DNA of 59,714 nucleotides, from positions 1 to 59,714 of the forward strand of contig CAIWKE010000041.1 in the NCBI GenBank assembly GCA_903913215.1, written 5' to 3'. Below, piece by piece: positions 1 to 9,516 of this stretch. Made by a program: the position numbers and the translations under genes. This DNA comes from an uncultured Holophagaceae bacterium (GTDB lineage: Bacteria > Acidobacteriota > Holophagae > Holophagales > Holophagaceae). Each line of letters opens with the position of its first letter. Positions within the stretch are counted from its first letter, which is position 1. A model generated the notes under the pieces. The model did not search any database and was not told the origin of the DNA. It worked only from the letters and a program-made list of their open reading frames with translations.

Positions 1-1178
1 ATCAGCACGGGCACGATGGAGACCAGGGCCAGGTAGATGGCGCCCACGAAAGTCAGCTTGGACAGGATGCTGTCCATGAAGATGCTGGTTTCCTTGCCGG
101 GGCGAATGCCCGGAATATAGCCACCGGAGCGCTTCATGTTCTCGGCAGTCTCATCGGGGTTGAACACGATGCTGGTGTAGAAGAAGGCGAAGAAGATCAC
201 GATGCCCACGAAGACCGGGACATAGGTCCAGAAGTGGGTCTGAGGGCTGATGTAGGCCGAGGCCTTCGACAGCCATTCCCATTTGAAGAACTGGTTGATG
301 GTCGCCGGGAAGAAGATCACCGAACTGGCGAAGATGACAGGCATCACGCCGGCGGTGTTGACCTTCAGGGGCATGTAGGAACTGCGCTGGCTGGACATGC
401 CGGCCGAATCCGCGCGCCGGGCGTAGTGGATGGGAATCCGCCGGTAGGCGTTCTCCACCAGGACTACGGCCAGCAGCACCACGGTCATGGCCGCGATGAG
501 CAGGATGAAGATGCCCGGAGGGGGCACATTCGGCATGTTCCTCAGCGACTGGCCGATCATGACGGACAGCGTGGTCACGCCCTGGGGCAGACCGGCCACG
601 ATGCCAGCGAAGATCAGCAAGCTGATGCCATTGCCAATGCCGCGCTCAGTGATCTGCTCGCCGATCCACATGACGAACATGGTGCCCACGGACAGCGTAA
701 AGGCAGCCAAGATGCGGAAAGCCGTCGGCGACAGGGCCGAGGTCACCACTTCGAGTCCGGGCGAATTCTGACTCTGAGCCAGGGAGGCGATGCCCATGCC
801 CTGGATGAAGGCCAGGAACACGGTCAGGTAGCGGGTCCACTGGTTGATTTTCTGGCGGCCGGCTTCGCCTTCCTTCTTCTGGAGGTTCTCCAGGTAGGGA
901 ACCACGGCCCCCATCAACTGCAGCACGATGCTGGCCGTGATGTAGGGTGCAATGCCCAGGGCGAAGACCGAGAACTTCTTGAACGCACCACCGGAAAAGA
1001 GGTCGACGACGTCGAACAACCCACCGCCGCCGCGCCGGAGCGCGGAGGCCAGGTTCTCGGCGTTCACCCCGGGCACGCTGACGTGCACCCCCAGCCGATA
1101 GACAGCCAGAAGGAGGAGGGTGAATAGGAGCCGCTTGCGCAGCTCCGGAATCGCGAAGAGGTTCCTGAGACGGTTCAT
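1..1178 (-). CDS. secY: Protein translocase subunit SecY (3' end outside window)
   Basis: SecY is the channel-forming inner-membrane subunit of the SecYEG translocon. The reading frame begins with ATG at 1178 (MNRLRNLFAIPELRKRLLF), followed by the typical first transmembrane helix and the GVHVSVPGVN stretch, then alternating hydrophobic helices and the loop GIGNGISLLIFAGI typical of SecY. About 392 codons are visible of a usual 430-440, so the last helix and C-terminus lie outside the window. It sits 6 nt after rplO, with an AAAGG ribosome-binding site, as last visible gene of the spc operon. The family call is firm. Confidence 0.95.
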   Translation of the reverse strand, partial: MNRLRNLFAIPELRKRLLFTLLLLAVYRLGVHVSVPGVNAENLASALRRGGGGLFDVVDLFSGGAFKKFSVFALGIAPYITASIVLQLMGAVVPYLENLQKKEGEAGRQKINQWTRYLTVFLAFIQGMGIASLAQSQNSPGLEVVTSALSPTAFRILAAFTLSVGTMFVMWIGEQITERGIGNGISLLIFAGIVAGLPQGVTTLSVMIGQSLRNMPNVPPPGIFILLIAAMTVVLLAVVLVENAYRRIPIHYARRADSAGMSSQRSSYMPLKVNTAGVMPVIFASSVIFFPATINQFFKWEWLSKASAYISPQTHFWTYVPVFVGIVIFFAFFYTSIVFNPDETAENMKRSGGYIPGIRPGKETSIFMDSILSKLTFVGAIYLALVSIVPVL

Positions 1179-1184
1179 GAGCCT

Positions 1185-1646
1185 TTACTCAGCAGCTTTC
1201 GCGCTGGGCTCCTGGATCGTGCCGCCCTTAGCCAGGATGGCTTCGCGAGCGCCCTTGGTGATGCGATCGGCCACGACGGTCACCTTGGTGGTGAGTTCGC
1301 CACTGGCCAGCACCACGATCTTCTCCACGCGGGAGTTGACGAGCTTCTTCTCGCGGAGCGCCTCGAGCGTCACGGTCTCGCCATCCTGGAAGTGGATGGA
1401 GATGAGGCTGAGGGTGATCTCCTTGGTCTCAGGAGCGAAGATATTGGTGAAGCCGCGCTTGGGCAGACGGCGGACGAGGGGCATCTGGCCACCCTCGAAG
1501 CCGCGCTTGCTGCGGTAGCCGGACCGGGACTTCTGGCCCTTTTCACCACGACCGGAGGTCTTGCCGAGGCCTGACCCCTTACCGCGACCGACCCGCTTGC
1601 GGGATTTGGTGGCGCCCTCTGCGGGGCGGAGTTCGTTGAGCTTCAT
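1185..1646 (-). CDS. rplO: 50S ribosomal protein L15
   Basis: L15 is a large-subunit protein that binds 23S rRNA late in assembly. The 153-aa product starts [20 protein letters not shown] and has the glycine/arginine-rich N-terminal arm ([19 protein letters not shown]) and the [18 protein letters not shown] motif characteristic of the family. Length is normal. It lies between rpmD and secY with very short spacers, the standard spc order. Confidence 0.97.
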   Translation of the reverse strand: MKLNELRPAEGATKSRKRVGRGKGSGLGKTSGRGEKGQKSRSGYRSKRGFEGGQMPLVRRLPKRGFTNIFAPETKEITLSLISIHFQDGETVTLEALREKKLVNSRVEKIVVLASGELTTKVTVVADRITKGAREAILAKGGTIQEPSAKAAE

Positions 1647-1649
1647 GGT

Positions 1650-1847
1650 CTACCCCTTCACCTTGACGTCGAGGAGATGGGGGACGAGCTTGACCATTCC
1701 GTGGACGTGGGGGGTGTATTCGCATTCGCGGGTATCGCCGGGACGCTTCAGGCAGAGGGTCTGCATGAAGGCACGGTGCTTGGGAGTGGTGCAGATGATG
1801 GAACGCTTGAGCGTAATCACCACCTGCTTGCCGAAGAACTGCGACAT
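1650..1847 (-). CDS. rpmD: 50S ribosomal protein L30
   Basis: This small L30 protein (65 aa) contains the family pattern VVITLKRSIICTTPKHRAF followed by LGL-like LCLKRPGDTRE and ends in a short basic tail. L30 is absent from some bacteria but present here in its usual place between rpsE and rplO. The spacer to rpsE is 1 nt, implying translational coupling. Confidence 0.95.
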   Translation of the reverse strand: MSQFFGKQVVITLKRSIICTTPKHRAFMQTLCLKRPGDTRECEYTPHVHGMVKLVPHLLDVKVKG

Positions 1848-1848
1848 G

Positions 1849-2373
1849 TTAAGCCTCCGCCTGGTCCAGGCCCCGATTGGTCAGGACCGTGTAGGGATCC
1901 ATGAGTTCCTTGAGCCCTTCGAACGTGGCGCGAACCACGTTGTGGGGGTTGGAGGAGCCCAGGCTCTTCGTCATCACGTTATGGACGCCAGCGGCCTCCA
2001 TGATGGCTCGCACCGCGGCGCCGGCGATGATGCCGGTGCCCTCAGGGGCGGGCTTCAGCAGCACGCTGCCGGAACCGAAGACGCCCGTCACCGGGTGCGG
2101 CAGGCTGCCGTTCGGGGTGAGCGGAACGCGGATCATGTTGCGCTTGGCGCTTTCAATGCCCTTCTTGATGGCGGAGGGCACTTCGAGGGCCTTGCCGAGG
2201 CCGAAGCCGACCTTGCCATTGCCGTCACCGACGACCACCAGCGCGGAGAAGGAGAAGTTCTTACCCCCCTTGACCACCTTGGTGACGCGGCCGACATAGA
2301 TGACCTGGTCCTTGAATTCTCCAGCTTCGGAGTTGCGGGATTCTTTGTTGTGAGTGAGCTCTGCAGTCGCCAT
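1849..2373 (-). CDS. rpsE: 30S ribosomal protein S5
   Basis: S5 is a small-subunit protein near the mRNA entry tunnel that contributes to decoding accuracy. The 174-aa product has the N-terminal double-stranded-RNA-binding-like S5 domain ([38 protein letters not shown]) and the C-terminal S5 domain ([35 protein letters not shown]). Spacing to rplR is 9 nt and to rpmD 1 nt. Confidence 0.97.
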   Translation of the reverse strand: MATAELTHNKESRNSEAGEFKDQVIYVGRVTKVVKGGKNFSFSALVVVGDGNGKVGFGLGKALEVPSAIKKGIESAKRNMIRVPLTPNGSLPHPVTGVFGSGSVLLKPAPEGTGIIAGAAVRAIMEAAGVHNVMTKSLGSSNPHNVVRATFEGLKELMDPYTVLTNRGLDQAEA

Positions 2374-2382
2374 GGTGATCCC

Positions 2383-2745
2383 CTAGAACTGGAGCCCGGC
2401 TTCGCGGGCGCTGTCAGCCAGCGCCTTGACGCGGCCGTGGTAAACGTAGCCGTTCCGGTCAAACACCACGGAGGTGATGCCCTTCTCCTTCAGTCGAGCG
2501 GCAATGCTCGCACCGACAGCCTTGGCGGCTTCGATGTTGGCGCCGTTCTGTAGTGAAGCGCGGAGATCCTTTTCCAGGCTGCTCGCGGACGCCAGGGTCA
2601 CACCCTGGGTATCGTCCACGGCCTGCACATAGATGCGCTTCAGGCTCTTGTAGATGGTCAGCCGAGGCCGCTCAGGCGTGCCGCTGATGCGGCCGCGGAT
2701 GCGGGCCTTGGTCTTGTCACGCCGAATGTTGATATCGTTCGCCAT
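2383..2745 (-). CDS. rplR: 50S ribosomal protein L18
   Basis: L18 binds 5S rRNA and helps attach it to the large subunit. The 120-aa protein has the basic start ([20 protein letters not shown]), the [14 protein letters not shown] segment and the C-terminal [19 protein letters not shown] motif that marks the family. It is in its standard place between rplF and rpsE with 9-nt gaps. Confidence 0.97.
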   Translation of the reverse strand: MANDINIRRDKTKARIRGRISGTPERPRLTIYKSLKRIYVQAVDDTQGVTLASASSLEKDLRASLQNGANIEAAKAVGASIAARLKEKGITSVVFDRNGYVYHGRVKALADSAREAGLQF

Positions 2746-2754
2746 GGGTTCCCC

Positions 2755-3291
2755 TTACTTCCCGGTCTTGCCGGCCTTGCGGCGGATGACTTCGCCGGTG
2801 TACATGACGCCCTTGCCCTTATAAGGCTCGGGCTTGCGGAACTTCCTGATGTCAGCGGCGACCTGGCCCACCAACTGGCGATCGATTCCGATCACCGTGA
2901 TGTGGGTGTTCTTTTCGACGCTCATCGTGATGCCCGCGGGAGCCTCATACTTGATGGGGTGGCTGTAGCCGAGCTCGAGGTTGAGCTTGGCGCCATCCAT
3001 GGCGGCCTTGTAGCCGACGCCGACGATGTCGAGTTCCTTCTTCCAGCCCTCGGTCACACCGAGAACGGCGTTACCAAGAAGGGCACGGGACAGACCGTGA
3101 TAGGCACGGGTCTGGGCTTCATCGTTGGCGCGGGTGAACGTGACGGAGTCGGCCTGCACATCGAGGGTGATCCCCTTGGGGATCGGGCAGCTAAGTGTGC
3201 CCTTGGCGCCTTCGACGACAGCCTCGGACCCGGTGACTGTGACCTTCACGCCCTTGGGCAGCGTCACGGGCTTCTTTCCGATTCGAGACAT
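2755..3291 (-). CDS. rplF: 50S ribosomal protein L6
   Basis: L6 sits near the sarcin-ricin loop of the large subunit. The 178-aa product starts MSRIGKKPVTLPKGVKVTV, contains two L6 repeats and the C-terminal signature RKPEPYKGKGVMYTGEVIRR. Length is normal. The 48-nt spacer upstream holds a GC hairpin at 3310-3326, otherwise the operon is compact. Confidence 0.97.
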   Translation of the reverse strand: MSRIGKKPVTLPKGVKVTVTGSEAVVEGAKGTLSCPIPKGITLDVQADSVTFTRANDEAQTRAYHGLSRALLGNAVLGVTEGWKKELDIVGVGYKAAMDGAKLNLELGYSHPIKYEAPAGITMSVEKNTHITVIGIDRQLVGQVAADIRKFRKPEPYKGKGVMYTGEVIRRKAGKTGK

Positions 3292-3309
3292 GGGTGATTC
3301 CTTAGATGA

Positions 3310-3326
3310 GGGCGGGGTGACCGCCC
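3310..3326 (-). promoter_or_regulatory. Hairpin in the rpsH-rplF spacer
   Basis: A perfect 6-bp stem (GGGCGG/CCGCCC) with a 5-nt loop lies 20-odd nt before the rplF start codon. The 11-nt string TGACCGCCCAT (3318-3328) recurs exactly in the rpsJ leader at 10528-10538, where it also forms part of a hairpin. It may be a small regulatory or processing element in ribosomal-protein mRNA; this is inference. Confidence 0.35.
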
Positions 3327-3339
3327 ATTTCAGGATGGG

Positions 3340-3735
3340 TTACCAGACGTGGGCGAGGACTTCGCCGCCCAGGTTCTGCTTTTTGGCGTCCTTGCCCGTG
3401 AGGAGACCCTTCGGGGTGGAGACAATGGCGATGCCGAGGCCCCCGTGGACTTCGGGGAGTTCCTGGGCACCAGAGTAGATGCGGAGGCCGGGACGGGACA
3501 CACGGCGGAGGCCGTGAATCACGTTCTGCTTGTCCTTCACGTACTTCAGATTGACGATGAGGTAGACGCGGCCCTCGTGCTCAACCTGCTTGAAGGAGTG
3601 GATGTAGCCTTCCTGCTTCAAGATGCCGCAGAGACCGGCCTTGATCTTGGAAGCGGGCACCACCACGGCATCGTGACCGGCCATGATGCCGTTGCGAATG
3701 CGGGTGAGGTAATCAGCGATGGGATCGGTATGCAT
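3340..3735 (-). CDS. rpsH: 30S ribosomal protein S8
   Basis: S8 is a primary 16S-rRNA-binding protein and in Escherichia coli the repressor of the spc operon. The 131-aa sequence starts MHTDPIADYLTRIRNGIMAG and ends with the family signature GLGIAIVSTPKGLLTGKDAK followed by GGEVLAHVW. Its place between rpsN and rplF is standard. Confidence 0.97.
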   Translation of the reverse strand: MHTDPIADYLTRIRNGIMAGHDAVVVPASKIKAGLCGILKQEGYIHSFKQVEHEGRVYLIVNLKYVKDKQNVIHGLRRVSRPGLRIYSGAQELPEVHGGLGIAIVSTPKGLLTGKDAKKQNLGGEVLAHVW

Positions 3736-3744
3736 GGTCCCCCC

Positions 3745-3930
3745 TTACCAGCTGGACTTCTGAACGCCCGGCAGTTCGCCGTTGAGGGCGAGCTTGCGGA
3801 AGCACAGACGGCAGAGTTCAAACTTGCGCATATAACCGCGAGGACGACCACAGCACTTGCAACGATTGCGATGCTGGGTCGAGAACTTCGGCTTGCGCTG
3901 ATCCTTGACGATTTTGGAAATCTTGGCCAT
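3745..3930 (-). CDS. rpsN: 30S ribosomal protein S14, zinc-binding type
   Basis: This is the short, zinc-ribbon (type Z) form of S14, 61 aa. It carries two CxxC pairs ([20 protein letters not shown]), which bind one zinc. Only this zinc form is seen in the window; bacteria that switch under zinc starvation keep a second C-minus copy elsewhere. It follows rplE by 17 nt. Confidence 0.97.
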   Translation of the reverse strand: MAKISKIVKDQRKPKFSTQHRNRCKCCGRPRGYMRKFELCRLCFRKLALNGELPGVQKSSW

Positions 3931-3947
3931 CGGTATGATCTCCTTGG

Positions 3948-4511
3948 CTACTTGCGGAAGGGCATACCGAGGTGGGCAAGAAGGGCCCGCGCTTCGGTGT
4001 CGTTGGCGGCGGTGGTCACGAACGTGATGTTCATGCCCTTCATCTTGTCCACGCGGGAGTAGTCGATCTCCTGGAAGATCAGCTGGTCCTTGAGGCCAAG
4101 CGTGTAGTTACCGCGGCCATCAAAGGACTTCGTGGGGACGCCGCGGAAATCGCGGACCCGGGGAAGGGACAGGGTCACGAGGCGGTCGAAGAACTCCCAC
4201 ATGCGGGTGCCACGGAGGGTCACCATGCAGGCGATGGGCATGCCGGCGCGCAGCTTGAACTGGGCGACGCTCTTCTTGGCCTTGCGGACGACGGCCTTCT
4301 GGCCGGCGATGGCGGTGAGCTCGTCGACAGCCACATCCAGGACCTTGATGTTCTGGATGGCGTCGCCGACGCCCATATTGATGACGATCTTCTGCAGACG
4401 GGGGATCTGCATAGCCGAAGAGAAGGCGAACTCCTCCTTCAGCTTGGACGCCACCTCTTTGTGGTAGCGAGCCTTGACGCGGGGCTCCGCGTGCACTGAC
4501 TTGTCAGTCAT
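3948..4511 (-). CDS. rplE: 50S ribosomal protein L5
   Basis: L5 binds 5S rRNA and contacts the P-site tRNA. I place the start at ATG 4511 ([17 protein letters not shown]) because GGAGG precedes it by 5 nt; the frame stays open upstream to 4601 but those codons are not L5-like. The 187-aa product contains [25 protein letters not shown] and [15 protein letters not shown], all typical. Unusually, a 331-nt gap containing hairpins separates it from rplX, so rplE may start its own transcription unit or be controlled by its leader. Confidence 0.96.
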   Translation of the reverse strand: MTDKSVHAEPRVKARYHKEVASKLKEEFAFSSAMQIPRLQKIVINMGVGDAIQNIKVLDVAVDELTAIAGQKAVVRKAKKSVAQFKLRAGMPIACMVTLRGTRMWEFFDRLVTLSLPRVRDFRGVPTKSFDGRGNYTLGLKDQLIFQEIDYSRVDKMKGMNITFVTTAANDTEARALLAHLGMPFRK

Positions 4512-4614
4512 GAATTCCTCCATTTCCGTGGGACGGCTATGACCCAGGGGTTCGGGAGAGCGGGGGGGCTTGGGACGGCGATCCGGCCCGTTTCCCCCCA
4601 ACCTCGGTTGTCAT

Positions 4615-4629
4615 GGCGCAGAATGCGCC
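4615..4629 (-). promoter_or_regulatory. rplE leader hairpin 2
   Basis: Perfect 6-bp stem GGCGCA/TGCGCC with a 3-nt loop, about 105 nt before the rplE start. It is immediately next to the hairpin at 4638-4657 and could form part of a leader structure. Confidence 0.4.
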
Positions 4630-4637
4630 GTGGATAC

Positions 4638-4657
4638 CTGTCCCGCGCACGGGACAG
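4638..4657 (-). promoter_or_regulatory. rplE leader hairpin 1
   Basis: Perfect 8-bp stem (CTGTCCCG/CGGGACAG) with loop CGCA on the plus strand. There is no run of T after it in the mRNA direction, so it is not a classical intrinsic terminator. Confidence 0.4.
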
Positions 4658-4767
4658 AATGATCATCTTCACACAGGAAAAGCAAAGATGGAAGAACTAA
4701 AGCCGAAGCGGCTGGAACTGTAATGTTCAGGGGTCGCCCGGAGAACCTGACAACCCGAGAAGATCAA

Positions 4768-4836
4768 GCTCGGAGCGGGCTTGGCCCGTTCCGAGCGAGG
4801 GGGTCCGGGGGTGTGTGCGCAGCACAGAACCCTCGG
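4768..4836 (-). repeat. Double-hairpin repeat, copy A (after rplX)
   Basis: Two adjacent hairpins. The first, 4768-4796, has a 13-bp stem with one G-T pair and loop TTG; the second, 4805-4836, is closed by CCGGGGGT/ACCCTCGG. The linking string GGGGGTCCGGGGGTG (4799-4813) is 14/15 identical to 56695-56709 in copy B after rpmI. Both copies follow the stop codon of a ribosomal-protein gene within 10-80 nt, in the same orientation. Confidence 0.6.
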
Positions 4837-4842
4837 AGAACA

Positions 4843-5118
4843 CTAAGCACGCTTGCGGGTGCCCTTGCCGGTCTTGGGGTCGAGAAGCATCACGTTGGAG
4901 GCGTGGAGCGGAGCCTCCTTCTCGATGATTCCACCACCCTCACCGGTCTGGGGGTTGGGCTTCGTGGCCTTCTTGATCATGTTCAGGCCGGCAACAACCA
5001 CGCTATTGGTGGTGGGGCTGACCTTGGAGACCGAGCCCGTCTTGCCCTTTTCCTTGCCGGCAATGACGATGACCTGCTCGCCCTTCTTGAGCTTCATCTT
5101 CGTGATGGTGGCTTCCAT
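4843..5118 (-). CDS. rplX: 50S ribosomal protein L24
   Basis: L24 is an assembly-initiator protein of the large subunit. The 91-aa product has the KOW motif near its start (LKKGEQVIVIAGKEKGKTGS) and the C-terminal ASNVMLLDPKTGKGTRKRA. The start codon shares one base with the rplN stop (TAATG), so translation is coupled. It is followed by an unusually long spacer. Confidence 0.96.
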   Translation of the reverse strand: MEATITKMKLKKGEQVIVIAGKEKGKTGSVSKVSPTTNSVVVAGLNMIKKATKPNPQTGEGGGIIEKEAPLHASNVMLLDPKTGKGTRKRA

Positions 5119-5486
5119 TACAGCACCTCAGGGGCGAGGGAGACGATCTTCATGTACTTCCGCTCACGCAGCTCGCGGGCCACGGGTCCGAAGACACGGG
5201 TTCCGACGGGCTCGCCATCCTTCTTGATGATGACGGCGGCGTTCTCGTCGAAACGGATGTAGGATCCGTCCTTGCGGCGGAAGGCCTTGCGCTGGCGGAC
5301 GATGACCGCCTGGACGACAGCTTTCTTCTTGACGGTGCCGCCGGGGATCGCTTCCTTCACGGAGGCAGTGATCACGTCACCAAGCTGGGCGATCCGACCC
5401 ACACCGCCGCCCAGGGGCAGGATGCAGCAGATCTTCTTGGCGCCGGAATTGTCGGCAACGATGAGCATGGTTCCCATCTGAATCAT
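5118..5486 (-). CDS. rplN: 50S ribosomal protein L14
   Basis: L14 forms an intersubunit bridge. The 122-aa product starts [19 protein letters not shown] and has the family signature [20 protein letters not shown] and the end [19 protein letters not shown]. Length and place (rpsQ-rplN-rplX) are standard. Confidence 0.98.
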   Translation of the reverse strand: MIQMGTMLIVADNSGAKKICCILPLGGGVGRIAQLGDVITASVKEAIPGGTVKKKAVVQAVIVRQRKAFRRKDGSYIRFDENAAVIIKKDGEPVGTRVFGPVARELRERKYMKIVSLAPEVL

Positions 5487-5494
5487 GTGAGCTC

Positions 5495-5752
5495 CTACTC
5501 GCCGGCCTTCTGAACGATCTCAAGGACCATCCAGCGCTTGCGCTTTGAAAGGGGGCGGGTCTCCACGATCCTGACCACGTCGCCGATGGCGCAGGCATTG
5601 GTCTCATCGTGGGCCATGAATTTGGCAGTCTGCTTGACCGTGCGGTGGTAGAGCGGGTGCTGGAACTTGCGCTCCACCTTCACCACCACCGTCTTGTCGG
5701 CCTTGTTGGAGACCACCACGCCGTTACGAGTCATCTTGTTTTCGAGGCTCAT
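5495..5752 (-). CDS. rpsQ: 30S ribosomal protein S17
   Basis: S17 is a primary 16S-rRNA binder with an OB fold. The 85-aa sequence includes [40 protein letters not shown] and the signature [18 protein letters not shown]. It sits 8 nt from each neighbour. Confidence 0.97.
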   Translation of the reverse strand: MSLENKMTRNGVVVSNKADKTVVVKVERKFQHPLYHRTVKQTAKFMAHDETNACAIGDVVRIVETRPLSKRKRWMVLEIVQKAGE

Positions 5753-5760
5753 GGGATCTC

Positions 5761-5961
5761 CTAGGCCAGCTTGGTAGCCAGGGCGGTTTTGACACGGGCG
5801 AGTTCACGACGGGTCTTGCGGACCTCGGCAGTGTTCTCGACCTGGCCCACGGCGTGCTGGAAGCGGAGCGTGAAGCGCTTGGCGGCCAGTTCGGTCTCCA
5901 GCTGCGCCAGTTCCTCGACACTCTTGCTGGTCAAATCGGAAAAAGGGTTCTTCTTGGACAT
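5761..5961 (-). CDS. rpmC: 50S ribosomal protein L29
   Basis: L29 is a small two-helix protein at the exit tunnel, where it helps form the docking site for trigger factor and SRP. The 66-aa product has the helical pattern [20 protein letters not shown] and the family motif [15 protein letters not shown]. It lies between rplP and rpsQ as expected. Confidence 0.95.
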   Translation of the reverse strand: MSKKNPFSDLTSKSVEELAQLETELAAKRFTLRFQHAVGQVENTAEVRKTRRELARVKTALATKLA

Positions 5962-5966
5962 GGCTC

Positions 5967-6386
5967 TTATTCCTCCGGCGGCGTGCGCGTAATGAACTCG
6001 GACGCCACGGACAGCTTCATCTGGGCCAGGCGCAGGGCCTCGCGAGCGGTTTCCTCGGTCACACCTTCCATTTCGAAGAGAATGCGTCCGGGGCGGATCA
6101 CCGCAACCCAGCCGTCCGGAGCCCCCTTACCGGAACCCATGCGGGTTTCCGCGGGCTTCGAGGTGGTCGGGCGATCGGGGAAGATGCGGATCCAGATCTT
6201 GCCGCCGCGCTTGATGTGGCGGGTCATGGCGATACGGGCCGCTTCAATCTCACGGTTGGTGAGCCAGCAGTGCTCCATCGCCTTGAGGCCGTAATCACCG
6301 AACGCGAGATCGTTGCCACGGGTGGCAACGCCGCGGGTGCGGCCCTTCATGGTTTTGCGGTTCTTGACCTTCTTGGGCATCATCAT
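5967..6386 (-). CDS. rplP: 50S ribosomal protein L16
   Basis: L16 contacts the A-site tRNA elbow. The 139-aa product starts [19 protein letters not shown]; the first of three consecutive ATG codons has GAGG 7 nt upstream. It contains [20 protein letters not shown] and the [20 protein letters not shown] segment, both diagnostic. It overlaps neither neighbour. Confidence 0.97.
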   Translation of the reverse strand: MMMPKKVKNRKTMKGRTRGVATRGNDLAFGDYGLKAMEHCWLTNREIEAARIAMTRHIKRGGKIWIRIFPDRPTTSKPAETRMGSGKGAPDGWVAVIRPGRILFEMEGVTEETAREALRLAQMKLSVASEFITRTPPEE

Positions 6387-6395
6387 AGGTTCACC

Positions 6396-7043
6396 TCAGC
6401 GCTTCACGGTCTCGGCAACCTGGTCGCCCAGATTCACCCAAACCTTGATGCCGATGATCCCGTAGGTCGTGTGGGCCTCGGCGAATCCGTAATCAACACC
6501 CACGCGGATAGTCTGCAGGGGCATCTGGCCGGAGAGGTAATCCTCGGTCCGGGCGATCTCGGCGCCATTCAGACGGCCGGCGACCTTGATCTTGAAACCC
6601 TTGGCGCCGAAGCGGATCGCGGCCTCTTCCGCCTTGCGCATGGCGCGGCGGAAAGCGATGCGACGCTCGAGCTGCTGGGCAACGCCCTCGGCCACGAGCT
6701 GGGCATCGACTTCAGGCTTCTTGATCTCCTGGATGTCGACGGACACGGGACGGTTCAGGCGCTTCTGGAGGTCTTCGCGGAGCTTGTCGATCTCAGCACC
6801 CTTGCGGCCAATGACGATGCCGGGGCGGGCGGTGAAGATGCGCACGGTCACCTTGTCGGCGGCGCGCTCGATGTCGATCTTGGAGACCATCGCGTTGAGG
6901 CTGTGGAGCTGCTTCTTCAGTTCGCGGCGGAGCTTGATGTCCTCGTGCAGGAGCGACGCGTAGTCGCGCTTGGAGAACCACTTGCTGTGCCAGTTCTTCT
7001 GGTAGATGAGGCGGAACCCGTACGGGTGTACTTTCTGACCCAT
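6396..7043 (-). CDS. rpsC: 30S ribosomal protein S3
   Basis: S3 forms part of the mRNA entry helicase. The 215-aa protein starts [18 protein letters not shown], has a KH type-2 domain in its first half ([20 protein letters not shown]) and the C-terminal S3 domain ending [19 protein letters not shown]. Spacer to rplV is 2 nt. Confidence 0.98.
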   Translation of the reverse strand: MGQKVHPYGFRLIYQKNWHSKWFSKRDYASLLHEDIKLRRELKKQLHSLNAMVSKIDIERAADKVTVRIFTARPGIVIGRKGAEIDKLREDLQKRLNRPVSVDIQEIKKPEVDAQLVAEGVAQQLERRIAFRRAMRKAEEAAIRFGAKGFKIKVAGRLNGAEIARTEDYLSGQMPLQTIRVGVDYGFAEAHTTYGIIGIKVWVNLGDQVAETVKR

Positions 7044-7045
7044 GA

Positions 7046-7402
7046 CTACTCCTCCCCGGCCGCGGACGCGAGCTGGATGGTGATGTGGCAGGTGCGCTTC
7101 TGGACCCGGTAGGCACGGCCCATGGGTGCAGGGCGGACCCGCTTCATGCGGAAGCCCTCGTCCACGAAGACGGACTTGACCAGCAGCTGGTCCGGATTGA
7201 CCGAAGGATTCTTGTCGATGGCGTTGGCCACGGCGGAATCAAGCAGCTTGCGAATGGGGGCGGCGGCATACTTCTTCGCCTGCGTGAGAACCCACTGGGC
7301 CTCACCGACGTGCTTGCCGCGGATCATGTCCACCACGAGGCGGGCCTTCTGGGCCGAACCGCGCAGGTGGCGAACGGTGGCGCTGGAAACGATCTCAGCC
7401 AT
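7046..7402 (-). CDS. rplV: 50S ribosomal protein L22
   Basis: L22 lines the peptide exit tunnel; changes in its loop confer macrolide resistance. The 118-aa product has the start [20 protein letters not shown] and the loop and tail [20 protein letters not shown] with [10 protein letters not shown]. No deletion or insertion in the tunnel loop is evident. It follows rpsS by 2 nt. Confidence 0.97.
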   Translation of the reverse strand: MAEIVSSATVRHLRGSAQKARLVVDMIRGKHVGEAQWVLTQAKKYAAAPIRKLLDSAVANAIDKNPSVNPDQLLVKSVFVDEGFRMKRVRPAPMGRAYRVQKRTCHITIQLASAAGEE

Positions 7403-7404
7403 CG

Positions 7405-7689
7405 CTACTTCCCCTTCGCCTTGGAATCGGACTTGCCGGCGTGACCCTTGAACGTGCGGGTCATGGAAAATTCGCCAAGCTTGTGGCCGATCATGTTCTC
7501 GGTGACATATACAGGAATGAACTTGTTGCCGTTATGGACGGCGAGGGTCAGTCCGATCATCTGCGGTACGACCGTGGACCGGCGCGACCAGGTCTTGATC
7601 ACGCGCTTGTCGTTGGCCGCCTGGGCGACTTCCACCTTCTTCTGGAGGTGGGCGTCAATGAACGGGCCTTTTTTCAGGGAACGTGCCAT
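7405..7689 (-). CDS. rpsS: 30S ribosomal protein S19
   Basis: S19 sits at the small-subunit head and contacts the A-site tRNA. The 94-aa product starts [19 protein letters not shown] and carries the signature [20 protein letters not shown] followed by TRTFKGHAG. Length and position are standard. Confidence 0.98.
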   Translation of the reverse strand: MARSLKKGPFIDAHLQKKVEVAQAANDKRVIKTWSRRSTVVPQMIGLTLAVHNGNKFIPVYVTENMIGHKLGEFSMTRTFKGHAGKSDSKAKGK

Positions 7690-7700
7690 TGTCGGGCCTC

Positions 7701-8522
<822 letters not shown>

Positions 8523-8607
8523 GGTTGTCCTCTTGCCTCAGGGTTGAAAGGGGCGGGCGATAGTGGGCAAAGCTTTTCCGTCCGCCATGGTGATTCGATC
8601 GTTCGCC

Positions 8608-8883
8608 TTACTCAGACGCGGGCGCGCCCTCGGCGAGTTCGACATAGGCCTTCTTGCGGGGGCTGGAAGTCCCCACGAAACGACCCAGGCGCTTGGTCCG
8701 GCTGGGGATCCGCACAGTGCGGACGGCCTTCACCTTGGACTGGAGCAGGAGCTCCACAGCTTCTTTGATCTGGTGCTTGGAGGCCCAAGTGGCGACCTCG
8801 AAGACCTGGATATTCTTCTCGCGCAGGATCTGGCCCTTCTCCGTGAGGAGGGGCTTGCGGATCACTTCAAAAATCTTGGTCAT
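8608..8883 (-). CDS. rplW: 50S ribosomal protein L23
   Basis: L23 is the main docking site for trigger factor and SRP at the tunnel exit. The 91-aa product begins MTKIFEVIRKPLLTEKGQIL and has [20 protein letters not shown] and a basic tail TKRLGRFVG. Its ATG overlaps the rplD stop by 4 nt (ATGA). Confidence 0.96.
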   Translation of the reverse strand: MTKIFEVIRKPLLTEKGQILREKNIQVFEVATWASKHQIKEAVELLLQSKVKAVRTVRIPSRTKRLGRFVGTSSPRKKAYVELAEGAPASE

Positions 8884-9515
8884 GGCTTCACCACCTCTTG
8901 GAGGGCCAGGACGGCTTCCTTGGAGAAGACAACCTGGTCGTACTTGAGGAGCTCATAGACGTTCACGCCCAGGCTCTCGACGGTCTGCAGCTTCGGGTTG
9001 TTGCCGGCAGCCATGGTCAGCTTGTCGCTGGCCTCGGTGCCCACCAGAAGAGCGGAACCAGTGATGCCGAGCTTGGTGAGGGTCTGGATCAGAGTCTTGG
9101 TCTTGTGGGACTCGACGTCCCAGTTCTCGACCACCACGACCTGATTGCTCGCCAGCTTGGCGGACAGCGCGTTACGCAGGGCGGCGCGCCGGGCCTTCTT
9201 GGGGAAGGCGTAATCGTAGGAACGGGGGTGCGGACCGTGGGTGGTGCCGCCGCCCTTCCAGAGCGGGCTGCGGATCGAGCCCACACGGGCGCGGCCGGTA
9301 CCCTTCTGTTTCCAGAGCTTGCGACCGGAACCGCTGACTTCCCACTTGTCCTTGGTCTTGGCCGTGCCAGCGCGACGCTTGGCCAGGAAGTGGCGGACCG
9401 CTTCCCAGATCAGGTGCTGGTTGAGCTCTTCGAGCTTGAACACTTCGGGAAGCAGATCAACGGTGCCGACCTGCTTGTTCTCGAGGTTGAATACGGGGTG
9501 CTGGAACACAGACAT
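8880..9515 (-). CDS. rplD: 50S ribosomal protein L4
   Basis: L4 lines the exit tunnel and in E. coli autoregulates the S10 operon. I set the start at ATG 9515 (MSVFQHPVFNLENKQVG), preceded by GGAGG at 6 nt; the frame is open further upstream but only as overlap with rplC. The 211-aa product has the tunnel-loop signature KGTGRARVGSIRSPLWKGGG. It starts 1 nt after the rplC stop. Confidence 0.96.
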   Translation of the reverse strand: MSVFQHPVFNLENKQVGTVDLLPEVFKLEELNQHLIWEAVRHFLAKRRAGTAKTKDKWEVSGSGRKLWKQKGTGRARVGSIRSPLWKGGGTTHGPHPRSYDYAFPKKARRAALRNALSAKLASNQVVVVENWDVESHKTKTLIQTLTKLGITGSALLVGTEASDKLTMAAGNNPKLQTVESLGVNVYELLKYDQVVFSKEAVLALQEVVKP

Positions 9516-9516
9516 C

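Larger units (their letters stand above)
4512..4842 (-). other. 331-nt rplX-rplE intergenic region with four hairpins
   Basis: No coding sequence is credible here. Reading with the mRNA (minus strand) from rplX, it holds a double-hairpin repeat just after the rplX stop (4768-4836), then an A/T-richer stretch, a perfect 8-bp stem with a 4-nt loop at 4638-4657 (CTGTCCCG/CGGGACAG), and a perfect 6-bp stem at 4615-4629 (GGCGCA/TGCGCC) ahead of rplE. In the other operons of this window spacers are below 100 nt. The arrangement suggests partial termination or processing after rplX and a structured rplE leader. Confidence 0.6.
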
